This document shows positions 32,004-41,989 of a stretch of 64,000 nt of DNA, one piece after another. The stretch lies in the NCBI GenBank assembly GCA_943736015.1, contig OX031057.1:37162501-37226500 (forward strand), read 5' to 3'. Positions within the stretch are counted from its first letter, which is position 1. Every line of letters begins with the position of its first letter. Under the pieces are notes generated by a model. The model worked only from the letters and a program-made list of their open reading frames with translations, was not told the DNA's origin and did not search any database. A program made the position numbers and the translations under genes. Source of the stretch: Tridacna crocea. Lineage: Eukaryota; Mollusca; Bivalvia; Cardiida; Cardiidae.

Positions 32004-32232
32004 TTTTCCAGGGTCCTGAGTGGCTCAGTAGTAAAGTGTAGGACTTGTGACCTGGAGGCATTGGGCTCAATCCTCACTGGATCCACTGGCTTTTTTGTGG
32101 CAAGATCATTCAGAACCCTAGCCAAGTACTGGTGGAACTCACAATAAATGAATCTGTGAGCTGTTGCCGTGATATAACTGAAAAATTGTTGAAAGCGGTG
32201 TTCAATCTAGAATCAGTCAATCAATCAAAATC
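32004..32232 (+). mobile_element. tRNA-derived SINE, near full length (about 229 bp)
   Basis: Head GAGTGGCTCAGTAGTAAAGT, GTAGGACTTGTGACC and GGGCTCAATCCTC. The tail is TGATATAACTGAAAAATTGT, TGAAAGCGGTGTTCAATC and the simple end CAATCAATCAA. The same head and tail recur, inverted, at 63066-63476. Confidence 0.75.
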
Positions 32233-32524
32233 GTCTGTCCCGGTCTCGAAGATTTTTTATGTATGTCTGTTTCATGCAAAAAAAAGACGTTCAATATATT
32301 TAGCCATGTTCAGTGACATAAGGTCTTCGAGGCTTCTATTTGGGATAGAAATCAAAGTGATTGAAAAACAGACAGTGCATGAAGAATGGTGATATCTGCA
32401 CAAATGTACAAAATTTAAATAAAGACTCAAAACCGGCATTCTAATCCGCCTGATATAAATGGATTATTTTTCTAAAGCATCTTGTAAGAATCCAAACCGG
32501 TTTCATTACCGGCAGTAGGTGTTA

Positions 32525-32830
32525 TCAAAAGGTCTCGGTAGCTCAGTCAGTACTGTACAGGACTTGAGAACAGATAGTCGCTGGTCCGATTCCCTACTCT
32601 GCCAATTTCTTTTCGACGACTGATGATAGTTATTGCAGTAAGATTCATTCCTCTTTCGTCAATGGCCGTTGTGTCGGCGAGGGTTATGTAGAAAAGTAGA
32701 AAATGGCTTGTAAACAACGTTATGTTGAAAACTTTTGTAAGAAATTCCAGGAAAGCACCGATAGACCTGCACTGGCAGCTGCTTTGTAATTGAAATTATG
32801 TTGAAATCTGCGTTTAACGCCATACAAAAT
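32525..32830 (+). mobile_element. tRNA-derived SINE, about 300 bp
   Basis: Head GGTCTCGGTAGCTCAGTCAG, GTACAGGACTTGAGAAC and GGTCCGATTCCC. The body TTGATAGTTATTGCAGTAAG-like segment matches 29985-30246. The tail is TTATGTTGAAATCTGCGTTT and AACGCC. Confidence 0.75.
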
Positions 32831-33602
32831 CAATCGTTCATAATCGGTTATCAGTGCATTCAACCTTGCTGTATTTGGACATGAATTTTTAATCACAGTA
32901 TTTATGGAAACAATAAACAAAATATCAACCAGACTGCGACGTATTTGCAGTACTGATGGCTGCCAAAAACCATCTTTGCCAGCCAAGGCTGACGATTCAC
33001 TACGCTACTCTACCCTTGGCGGGATTTTTACATTTCCCCCAATACGCTTTTTCATTGGATGCAGCCAGCCCTAACTGCAACGGATGAGATCGCTCGTTGC
33101 ATTTCATCTTTGATAAAAATAGATCAAGATCACTACCTTTCGAATAGAAGGCAAACATGGAAACCCACGTGGTTGTCTGCTTATCGCTTTCATGTGTATT
33201 CGTAAGCGGTTTGTTAACCGATATTTCATTGGCTTTTAGAAATATGATGTAAAGGGTGTAATAGAGGGCGCATCGCAGGAATCTCGAAATCGGGCTCAAT
33301 CAGCCAAGGTAAGATCCACGTAGTGATCGTAACCTTGGCTCCCGGAGATGGCCAGAAACATGAAGAACATTTTATTGGAGATTTATGTCATAACAAAGTA
33401 AACAATAGTCTAAGTTCACTCAAACCAACATTAAAATAAAATGACTTCATTTAAATTGTCAAAATTCACCAAAGTATCACGATCATAGTGCGCCGTCAAA
33501 ATTCTAAGTCTTACTTCGTAACAATTTCGGCAATCAAAAGTAGGTATATTTACAAAAACAAATTATGTTTTCCTTCTGCTTGATTTTGTACCAAAAATAG
33601 CA

Positions 33603-33764
33603 CTCCGTTTCGTTTCGTTCCGTTTCGTTCTCGTTCCATTCCGTTTCGTTCTATTTCGTTTCGTTTCGTTCCGTTTCGTTGCGTTTCGTTCCGTTTCGTT
33701 GCGTTTCGTTTCGTTTCGTAACGTTTCGTTCCGTTTCGTTGCGTTTCGTTTCGGTTCCGTTTCT
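33603..33764 (-). repeat. Right pentamer array of the 4.3-kb element
   Basis: CGTTTCGTTCCGTTTCGTTG-type repeats, the reverse complement of the array at 29499-29653. Irregular variants (CTCGTTCCATTCC / GGAATATAACGGGAAC, and TTCTATTTCG / CGAAATAGAA) occur at matching places in both arms, showing common descent. Confidence 0.9.
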
Positions 33765-33780
33765 CAGTTTATAGGGACCC

Positions 33781-33789
33781 CTCTTGTTT
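33781..33789 (+). repeat. 9-bp target-site duplication, right (CTCTTGTTT)
   Basis: Exact copy of 29474-29482, next to TTTATAGGGACCC. Confidence 0.8.
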
Positions 33790-34895
33790 AGTCAAGAACT
33801 TGTGTAGCTGACGTGCAATGAATGTCTTGAGACAAGTTTGCAGCAGACGACTTCGAAACATAATAGAATATTTGGATCATGAAAAAAACGCATTTTGATA
33901 GTATTGCATAGCAATACTGAGCCCCCGACCGGCCGTATAACTATATATTGCTGGCAGGTATAGTTTGTGAAACTATGTGGAGGAGAAAGAATGTATTCGA
34001 CCCACTTTCAGAATTATAAGCATCATGTCTGTCTTTGTATGCAATGTTTAAACAAAAGCCAGATATACCTACATGTATAAGCACTTTTCTCGTTGAAGTA
34101 AGTTCATTGAAGAAGCTTTGCAAAGACAAGATGTGTTTGTGAAACACAATTGCCCCTGTCAAAGCAAATTTTCAGAAATATGACCTTTAACTTGTGAGAT
34201 GACCTTGACCTTATCATCAGCAGGTGTGTACCAATGAGAGGTACTAGCTTACCATGTATAAGTGTTATGATTTAATTACTTATCCTAGAGCGGTCACTGA
34301 ATGTGATTTAATACCCACGCCAGCGCTTTGACAGAAAAAAAGCATCAAGTTCAAGGGAAGATAATTCCTCAACCAGAGGGAGTTGACACTTGAAAATTGC
34401 GTCAATTATTCAATTGCAAATCTGCAATATATGATCAATATATGTGCAAAGTTGCACTTTTTACAAATTTTAACAGTGTCATATGATGAGAAATATGAAA
34501 AAATTAACCAATAAAAGCTCAAATTGTATTGACCAATCACAGGAAGGCATGGCTACTTCCAGTCTGATTTAGTCCTCAAGTAGACGTGTCTATAAAATTG
34601 TACACAAATCCGTTACATAATTACTTCCCATTATAATTTTCTCAGCCCCCATGCAAGTTTAGAGGCGTTTAGGATAGAGGGCACCCTAAAAGAAATTCCT
34701 GTAACATCGCCTTTAATCGCCCAAATCCTACGAATTCAGCTAAGATTCGGGTAATCCGTCATCGATTGGCAGGTAGACGCCGCCTACCTGCTCCGATTCA
34801 AGTAGGTCTACTGTCGAAACGTGGTTACCGAAAATGGCGGTCCATGGCAATACCGAATTTCACCAAATTATACTGTTGAAAGCCACACAAAATTA
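33790..34895. other. Unassigned sequence
   Basis: No exon I can support and no repeat that I see elsewhere in the window. From about 34620 the sequence is less A+T-rich and contains the near-palindrome GTAGACGCCGCCTACCTGC. Confidence 0.5.
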
Positions 34896-35158
34896 CACTT
34901 GGTCCATCCTCGGATACCCCGGGGTCTCCCTATTTGCTACGCTACATCGACACCTGGGACAATTGACTAATAAAACTTTGAATCAGCCGCCGAAAATCGA
35001 TACGAAACGTCATAGCGTACAGTCCACTCGCCCATCACAAAATGATGATGGAACCAATGAAAATCCGGTGTGTTCTCTGAACGCCTACCAGATTTAATTA
35101 ACACCTTTCTAGGAGGGGGGATTACGGGGCCTACTGAGGGGCACTGATAATTATAATT

Positions 35159-35262
35159 GTCTTAAAAGCCGTTTGAAAACATCATGGGAAAAGGAGATAA
35201 AACCATTTTCTCCTGGTTCAACACTGTTTTCTAAACCTTTATGGATAATTCCATTTAATGAG
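35159..35262 (+). mobile_element. Degenerate TTAA-hairpin MITE (family A)
   Basis: AAGCCGTTTGAAAACATCATGGGAAAAGGAGA and CATTTTCTCC.... CACTGTTTTCTAAACC. Outer ends lost. Confidence 0.6.
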
Positions 35263-35289
35263 CTTTGATGTTTGATTAACTGTGTACCA

Positions 35290-35476
35290 CAGACTTGAAT
35301 TTTCTGAAGAGAAAACCTTTTGATAACATTGTAGGAAAAAGAAGAAAACAAAAATCTCCCTTCTCTTCAATGTTTTCTAAACTTGATGATTGAATCATTT
35401 GAATTAGCATCAACTTGTCTGCAAATGATTTCAAATGGAACAAATCTAAATTTTGTGGACTGGTGGAGAGTTGAAA
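35290..35476 (+). mobile_element. Degenerate TTAA-hairpin MITE (family A)
   Basis: CTTTTGATAACATTGTAGGA, TCTGCAAATGATTTCAAATGG and ACAAATCTAAATTTTGTGGA. The centre has been shortened to an AAAC loop. Confidence 0.6.
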
Positions 35477-35492
35477 CAAATAAGATAAACTT

Positions 35493-35721
35493 TTAACCCA
35501 TTACCACACAATCCCTACTTTTGACACCCTCGAGAAAGAAGCCTATAGAAAACATTGTGGGAAAAGGAGAAAATGCTGGTAACCAGCATTTTCTCCTTTT
35601 CCCACAATGTTTTCTACCCTTCACAAAACAAATTTCAAATCTTCAGTCTCTTTTATTTTGTCGTCTGCAAATGCTTTCAATTGGGACCAGTCTAAAATAT
35701 TGTCGTTTGGTAATGGGTTAA
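35493..35721 (+). mobile_element. TTAA-hairpin MITE (family A), best preserved copy
   Basis: This copy gives the structure of the family: TTAACCCATTACCACACAAT at the left, GGTAATGGGTTAA at the right, total 229 bp. The arms at 35546-35579 and 35583-35616 are perfect complements over 34 bp, separated by only TAA. The right third, TCGTCTGCAAATGCTTTCAA, is highly conserved between copies. It is non-coding. TTAA at both ends with a CCC start is the terminal layout of piggyBac-type elements, though Kolobok-type also uses TTAA. Confidence 0.95.
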
Positions 35722-35859
35722 TAAAACTGATGCTGTGCTGTTTGGTAAAGAACTAAAGAACTAAATCATGGCCAAACTACTTTCTTTGTCACGTTGTTTA
35801 AATCTACATGTTGTACAATTTTCCTCGAAAGGAAATCTGCATGATAAAGAACTAATTGC

Positions 35860-36400
35860 TCATACTGTGATATGTTCTCATTTGTCACATTGTTACTCTT
35901 TACACTCCTTTGAACAAATCTTAAATCATAGCGTTTCGTAACGAGTTAAAAAGGAAACAACCTGGCAGTAACTATTACTCATAAGAGCATTTTTTTTTGT
36001 CACATTGTTTTCTTTTCGTACTTTGTATGCTCCATTTTGTTGAAAGAGGAATAAATTCAATCATTCATTCATTTGAAATTTAAACAGGATGATGAGTAAT
36101 TATTGCTTATAACAGCCATGACTTCCTTGTCACACTATTTTCTTACAATGCTGTCCCTATACTATAAAACATTTATTGCTTACAACAGCAATGACTTCCT
36201 TGTCACACTGTTTTCTTATAATGCTATCCCTATGCTATAAAGCATATATCTCAATCAATTTGAAAAAAGAAAATACAGTTATAAATAATTAATTTCCATT
36301 AAGAGGAAATCAGTATGATAATGTAGTCGTTGCTCATATTGAGCAGTGACTGCCTTTATCACACTGTTTACTTCTATAATTGTCCTAATAAATGCTGGCA
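35860..36400 (+). repeat. Degenerate tandem array around CTTCCTTGTCACACTRTTTTC
   Basis: Two clear units (about 36107-36168 and 36175-36240) of some 68 bp, with TTATTGCTTAYAACAGC.ATG and ACTTCCTTGTCACACT. Weaker relatives lie at about 35860-35900, 35962-36030 and 36330-36385. Confidence 0.7.
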
Positions 36401-36839
36401 ACTAAGTGGTAATTCTTTCTCTCAAGTTCAAGATATAATGATCATGTAATAATTAGCTAAAACCATTTTTTTTTTTTAATTCTTCTTATGAATAAAGTTA
36501 AATGAAATTAAATGAATTAATTTTCAGTTTTAAATAGATGTTATTTACCTGTAGTGTATCATCATAACTGTTCCCCAAGTAGACCCCCCTAATCCCCTTT
36601 TTACACCCTATGTTATTTTATAGGAGTAGACGTTCGGGGAATAAACCGAAAATCCAGCATTCGGCCATCGGTAAAGCGAGGGAAATTCAATTAATTGTCC
36701 CAGGGGTCGATGTAGCGTAGCAAATAGGGAGACCCCGGGGTATCCGAGGATGCACTTGGTCCTTCTTCTGCTAAATATGTGAAATGAAAATTTTAAGCCA
36801 TTAGCAGAAACTCAATTAACAAAATGCCGAAGTTATTAC

Positions 36840-37019
36840 TTTTTTTTTGGGGGGGGGGGGGGGAGAGTTTACATACAGTACACTCCTCGCGGTTTTTGCT
36901 CGAGTCCGCAAGCCGCGACGGACCAATTTGACCGCGGCAAATCTGCTGTACAGGTATCGGCCGCGGAAACGCGGCGGACGTGTCACCGCGGCCTCAGAAA
37001 ATATCGGGCAACTTCACAG
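36840..37019. repeat. CGCGG-rich sequence, left flank of the LINE insertion
   Basis: After a G-run (36849-36862) the sequence is rich in CGCGG words (CCGCGACGGACC, GCCGCGGAAACGCGG, CACCGCGGCC). It resumes right of the LINE at 38825-38875 (AACGCGGTGGATCGCGG). The LINE therefore landed in this repeat. Confidence 0.6.
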
Positions 37020-38824
37020 CAGGAGGTAAACGATCTCCTAGCAGACGAACAAAATGGATTCCGTGCGAATAGATCGTGTGAAGATCACATTTTTACATTG
37101 AACAGTATTATCCGAAATAATAGAAATGTTTATACGGCTTTCATTGATCTAAAGAAAGCATTTGATTTTATCGATAGGGAACTGCTGCTATACAAATTGT
37201 TACTTACTGGTATAAACGGTAAAATATACAATTCCCTTAGATCTATTTACGCTAGTTCGGAGTCCTGTGTTCGGATAAATAATAACTACTCAGACTGGTT
37301 CCAATGTTCAATAGGAGCAAAACAAGGAGACAGTATATCCCCGACAATGTTCTCAATATTCGTTAACGATCTTGTGGCGGAAATCAACAGCCTCAATGAA
37401 GGGTTTATAATAGGTGACAGAGTAATCTCCCTTTTATTGTATGCAGACGATATTGTGTTGCTCTCGCCGTCAGAGAATGGTCTTCAATACATGTTAGACA
37501 TCGTTTATTCTTGGTGCAGAAAATGGCGGGTTCTTCTTAACACTTCGAAGTCAAAGTGTATACATTTCAGACCTACTCAATATAGAGTGACAGAATTCCA
37601 ATTTAAGATAGGCCAAGACGTGTTAGAGACCGTTAGCTCATACAAGTACCTTGGAGTAATTTTCAATGAGCATCTTAATTTCACTTCCCATTGTGAATCA
37701 ATCTCAAAGGGTGCTGGCCGTGCCTTAGGGGGGATAATTTCAAAACTTTATAAAACTCGAGATCTGGGATTTAAATCATTTGAGAAATTGTTTTATTCTT
37801 GTGTAGTTCCAATACTTGACTACGGCGCCTCAACTTGGGGTATGAACTCGTTTAAATGCAATGAGAATATACAAAACAGAGCTATTCGATTTTTTCTCGG
37901 AGTTCACAGGTTTGCGCCATTAACAGCTATAATTGGTGATACTGGGTGGTTACCATGTTTATATAGACAGTGGCAGTCCGTTATACGCTATTGGAATAGA
38001 CTTCTAACAGTTGATTCAAGTCGTCTTTTGAAATGTGTTTTTGAGAATGACTTTGCCATTTGTACAAAAAACTGGTGTTCCGATTTAAAAACAATTCTCA
38101 CTAAACTAGAACTTATTGAGTATTTTACACACAGACGAATCATTTGCAAAAACCTTGCAGAAACAAGAATAAGACAATATTTCACAAATCAGTGGTTAAC
38201 CAATGTTCGACAAACGTCAAAGCTTCGTACCTACAGAAACTTTAAAGATTCATTCTCTACAGAAAGATACCTACTTTTAAACCTGAATAAAAATGAACGA
38301 TCTGCACTTGCTCAATTACGATGTGGTATTCTTCCACTAAGGGTCGAAACAGGTCGATATAATGGTGAGACTATTGAAAGTCGAGTTTGTACTTATTGTT
38401 GTAAATCTGATGTAGAGAACGAAGTTCACTTTGTCATTTCTTGTGATTTTTACAAAGACTTAAGAATTCAGTCGTTTGGTGATATATTGAACATGAATCA
38501 ATTTACAGAGTTATCTCCCTTAGACAAATTGGCTTATCTTATGAAGAACCATGTTCGCTCACTTGCCAAATTTATTGTTAACGCATTTGAGAAGCGAAGA
38601 AAATCTACCTATTGCTAACGTATATATATAAGTCTATAATTTTGCTTTATAAATTTGACCGGTTATCCAGCATGTGAATTAATATTATAAACATTCCAAA
38701 AACTGACAGTGACTTATAGGCCCATGGGGCCGGGTGTATGTTTGTTATAAATTTTGTCAATTTTTCTTTGTATGTTACGATGTACACATGTCACTATAAT
38801 AAACAATTTACTACTACTACTACT
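37020..38824 (+). mobile_element. LINE, 5' truncated, with open RT frame and TAC tail
   Basis: Non-LTR retrotransposon copy. The coding frame is open from the truncation point near 37020 to the stop at 38616-38618. A 3' untranslated region of about 170-200 bases follows, ending in AATAAACAATT and TACTACTACTACTAC. A microsatellite tail instead of poly-A is usual for CR1/L2-like LINEs. The long uninterrupted frame implies a recent insertion. Confidence 0.85.
37023..38618 (+). CDS. LINE reverse transcriptase (C-terminal part of ORF2-like protein)
   Basis: Copies LINE RNA into DNA at the target site. The frame opens upstream of the first possible start, at TSQQEVNDLLADEQNGF, so the N-terminal endonuclease has been lost by 5' truncation. 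Visible RT blocks are NGFRANRSCEDHIFTLNSII, then TAFIDLKKAFDFIDR (first catalytic Asp), GAKQGDSISPTMFSIFVNDL, LLLYADDIVLLS (catalytic YADD), and KSKCIHF. The C-terminal finger is RVCTYCCKSDVENEVHF with the final Cys in ISCDFY. About 530 residues are uninterrupted. Clade assignment (CR1/L2-like against another invertebrate group) is uncertain. With no endonuclease it is unlikely to move by itself. Confidence 0.85.
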   Translation, partial: EVNDLLADEQNGFRANRSCEDHIFTLNSIIRNNRNVYTAFIDLKKAFDFIDRELLLYKLLLTGINGKIYNSLRSIYASSESCVRINNNYSDWFQCSIGAKQGDSISPTMFSIFVNDLVAEINSLNEGFIIGDRVISLLLYADDIVLLSPSENGLQYMLDIVYSWCRKWRVLLNTSKSKCIHFRPTQYRVTEFQFKIGQDVLETVSSYKYLGVIFNEHLNFTSHCESISKGAGRALGGIISKLYKTRDLGFKSFEKLFYSCVVPILDYGASTWGMNSFKCNENIQNRAIRFFLGVHRFAPLTAIIGDTGWLPCLYRQWQSVIRYWNRLLTVDSSRLLKCVFENDFAICTKNWCSDLKTILTKLELIEYFTHRRIICKNLAETRIRQYFTNQWLTNVRQTSKLRTYRNFKDSFSTERYLLLNLNKNERSALAQLRCGILPLRVETGRYNGETIESRVCTYCCKSDVENEVHFVISCDFYKDLRIQSFGDILNMNQFTELSPLDKLAYLMKNHVRSLAKFIVNAFEKRRKSTYC

Positions 38825-38839
38825 AAACGCGGTGGATCG

Positions 38840-39860
38840 CGGCAACGTTGCGAGGGATCGCGGGGGAAATTCTCCTGGCTGACTGTAAATTTTCATTCTA
38901 AATATCTGTAATTTTCCCCACTGTTTCGGGAACCAGAAACTAATTCTTCCATTACGACCGCGACATTTTCGTACCATTAAATGCGGATATAAGCTTCGCC
39001 AACAGGGATTACTTAATTTAAGATGCCACAAAACGCATTTTAATCAGCTATTCGCTAAGTTACAAATTTGTAGGCCTATCCCATATTTAGTGTTAGCGAT
39101 ATGAAAATTCGAATTTCGGATTAAAAGTGCAATTTCATGCTGGATTCCAAAAACCGAAAACTAAAGTTACTACTTCTTGATTGTTTGTGACTTACAAGCG
39201 TGTACTTTAAAAGTGGAAAAACTCCGACTGGAATGCCAATTAATAACTTAACCCATAGGGCGCCGAAAACCCATAACATAATCTAAAATTTGGAAAAAAA
39301 AAACCCACCAAGAACCAGCATTTTTCAATGTTGTTTTCGTCCTACAAGAGCGCAAAGTGTACATCCAAAATCAGACTGCACAATTCGTGCAGCCTGAACT
39401 TGATTTTTATAAGTCGCAAAGGAAATTATTGTTGTGAATGCCGTATAATGGGTTAAAGAGCAAAACCGTGTAATGTAGCATTATCGAAAATTTACCACTA
39501 CACCCGCGGTCTGAAACTGCACACTAGAAATCAAAGTACTGAAAGTACTGTTGGAAGGCGAGTTTAGAATATAGGCATAACATATTGCAATACATTTTCC
39601 TGTACTTAAATCGCCTCTCCTGATACAGCAAGTCTATAGAGTTGTGCAATGTTCCTGTGCAATGAAGACCAGTTTATCATCCTGAGTTTTAGCAAACGTG
39701 AAGAAGGCTTGTGAAAATATGTTGAAAAAGATTAAAACGAATGGACTTTTCTGAAACTCCTTTCCATTTCATTTGAAGGAAAAGTTTTATGTGATAGCAA
39801 AGAGTTTTAATTTGCTGTTACCCGTATATGTTTTTACGTTGTATAGAAACTTAGATCTAA
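38840..39860. other. Unassigned sequence
   Basis: The first 40 bases continue the CGCGG repeat. At 39360-39420 there is a bare family C stem (AATCAGACTGCAC / GTGCAGCCTGA). Otherwise I see nothing. Confidence 0.5.
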
Positions 39861-39861
39861 C

Positions 39862-40060
39862 CCTCTATTAGCCCAACAATGAGTTTAAAAGGTCTAGGAA
39901 GAAGGCTTGAGAACTTTTGGTCTGAAAAGGAGAATACGGTGCTAATTGACATTTTTCCTTTTCCTAAAATGTCTTCCATCCTATTTCATACAGGTTCCAT
40001 CAATGGTGCCAGATCAAAAAGTTGCTACCTGAAAATGCATTCAATTTTGGAAAGTCTGAT
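39862..40060 (+). mobile_element. Degenerate TTAA-hairpin MITE (family A)
   Basis: CCCTCTATTAGCCCAACAAT, GGAAGAAGGCTTGAGAAC, TTTTTCCTTTTCCTAAAATG and AATGCATTCAATTTTGGAAA match family A order. More shredded copies follow at about 40375-40500, 40590-40700 and 40860-40990. Confidence 0.5.
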
Positions 40061-41734
40061 TTTTTTTTCTTCGTGTAAAGAGCCAAGAAAGTTTCTCCTT
40101 TTCAAAATTAAGTTTTTAAATGGCCTCTTTCTCAGGGTTGTTAAAACTGTACTTGATAGGTTATGGTAAAGGATTAAAGAATAGTTTTTGCTTGAAAATG
40201 CAGTCAATTTTGATAGATCTAAAACACAAAATCTGTAATGAGATGATTAATTTCTTGAAAGTCTGTACCATTTTACTCCATGGATAATTTTATTGAGAGA
40301 GCAAAGAGTTTTTAGAAAGGTACATTTTAGAGTATAGAAACAGAGATTCAGCCTTTCAGATCACAATACTGACTTTCAACAATGTTGAAGAAGAGGCTTT
40401 TCAAAGCATTGTAGGAAAAGTAGCAAATATTGATAATCAACCTTTTGTTTGACTTTCCTACAATGTTTTCCATCTAGGTAACCCTTTACAAAACCCTTCA
40501 GAAAATAACAAAAAATTTGGGCCGTCTACATTAAAGCAATTAGCAGATAATAAGTTAAGAGCAGCTGAAAATGTGCCGTTTGGCTGGGAAAAAGTACAAA
40601 ACATAGTGGTAAAAAGAGAAAATACTGGTGACTAGCGTTTTTTCCTTTTCCAAAAGTATTTTGAAACTTCTTTTTTCCCTTGAGGTTGTCAAAATTTCAG
40701 TGTCGTTCAGTTAAAAAGGCTTTTTTTTTTTTTATTTGTTTACCATTTTATTTGAAATATACTTTATCAAGACTGAAAAAGACTTTCAAAACAAACGACT
40801 TTCAATGTTCAAAACGGAGATTTAACATTTAGATTATAATACATGTGCTGGGTTTTAATGACCTTAAAGAATGGGGGCTTTTTAGAAAGGGAAGGGTATT
40901 TCTCCGTTTTGCGCAATGTTTACCATCCTATCAAGGATAACCAACCAACATCATTTGACGGTTGACTTCTTAGGTCCTATAAGCAAAGTCGAAAGGTGTT
41001 CTTCGTTTATACGATTCTTGTAATCTATGATTCTGTTAACCCTTATACTAGAGTGCTAGATTGATGAAAATGGCATTTTACATCTCGGGCAAAATGCTTA
41101 ATTATTGCAACCCCATCCTGGACTGTTTTGGTCTGGTTATTATAATATAGCTAATCCGACATAAGATTGCATATTCTGTGCAGACTATAGAGTCGTCTGC
41201 CTTGTCTTCAAAAGAGACAGGCGTAATAAACGATCTAAGGGTTCATTGACATTAACGCTTGTCTTTCATTAATCCCGCGTAACCGGAATGTACGTTCAGC
41301 TTGTCGGCAAACATGAAAGCAAAATGATTGCCAATTCGTCAATATTGAGATACACCCTATTCCTTTGTTCGACAAAAATATATCGTGTACAGTTACACAG
41401 ACACAGGCCCTTGGTCCGTGTTCTTAGAAAATCACGAACACGTCCGATGCACTCTAGGACAGTGGGGATTCTCCCTGTCAAGTTAATTTTATCTTTGTGT
41501 TATTCAGTTTTGGAAAAATAGTGTATAGTTGAAGGAAATTCTTTCGAGGAAAATAAATGGGAATATATAAGGTAAAGATTTCAGTTCTAATAATGACGGA
41601 GGTAAGTGATAATGATAACAATTCATTGCGATAAGCGTTTATTCTTTAACTGACAAAGAAATTTCAAGTTGACGTTGAAAGCACTGATTCATACAGATGA
41701 CAAATTCAGGGTGGCCCAAATTAGCGACGAAATT

Positions 41735-41862
41735 TGTTCTTGATAGAAACATTGTGATAAAATGAAAAAAATGCCGGTTTTCGATTGTAATTTCCCCTCT
41801 CCTCTCGATGTTTTTAAAAGCTTGATTTTCAGAGTCGTTTCAAGTGGCCGGTAAAGGGTTAA
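41735..41862 (-). mobile_element. Degenerate TTAA-hairpin MITE (family A), half copy
   Basis: AACATTGTGATAAAATGAAA centre and GCCGGTAAAGGGTTAA end. The left half is missing. Confidence 0.55.
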
Positions 41863-41989
41863 ATATTTATGAATAATTGCTGAACGTTAAGCAACGTAAC
41901 GACCAAAAGAAGAAGTTAAAATTCTTTGCATGTTAAAACGGTTACAGATCATGTTATTGTCATTTTTGACTTAGTAAAATCCGATCATA

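Larger units (their letters stand above)
29483..33780. mobile_element. 4.3-kb element with pentamer-repeat TIRs and 9-bp TSD
   Basis: The termini GGGTCCCTATAAA and TTTATAGGGACCC are exact complements and are flanked by CTCTTGTTT on both sides. Inside each end lies a tandem GAAAC/GGAAC-type pentamer array (29499-29653 and, inverted, 33603-33764). A 9-bp duplication with long TIRs fits Mutator-like or Foldback transposons. The 3.9-kb interior has no readable transposase. It holds at least six tRNA-derived SINE heads, a family A MITE, a family C piece and a promoter-like, CCAAT-rich stretch at 33000-33340. It is non-autonomous or a carrier of captured DNA. Confidence 0.85.
34905..36752. mobile_element. 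1.85-kb element with 60-bp TIRs and 9-bp TSD
   Basis: Left TIR 34905-34964 (CATCCTCGGATACCCCGGGG...) and right TIR 36693-36752 are inverted and differ at one position. CACTTGGTC flanks both (34896-34904 and 36753-36761). The interior has three nested family A MITEs and a degenerate tandem array. No transposase is present. The frame at 34834-35097 starts outside the element and runs through the TIR, so it is not a gene. The structure is Mutator-like. Confidence 0.85.

Noticed and set aside
32525-32600. Possible tRNA gene
   Set aside because: Box A and box B are present, but the acceptor ends do not pair and the same body follows other SINE heads.
34834-35097. 87-residue plus frame starting ATGGCGGTCCATGG
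   Set aside because: It crosses the insertion boundary and the 60-bp TIR of the 1.85-kb element, so only its first 24 codons are pre-insertion sequence.
36847-37029. 60-residue frame before the LINE
   Set aside because: It starts in a G-run and translates the CGCGG repeat.
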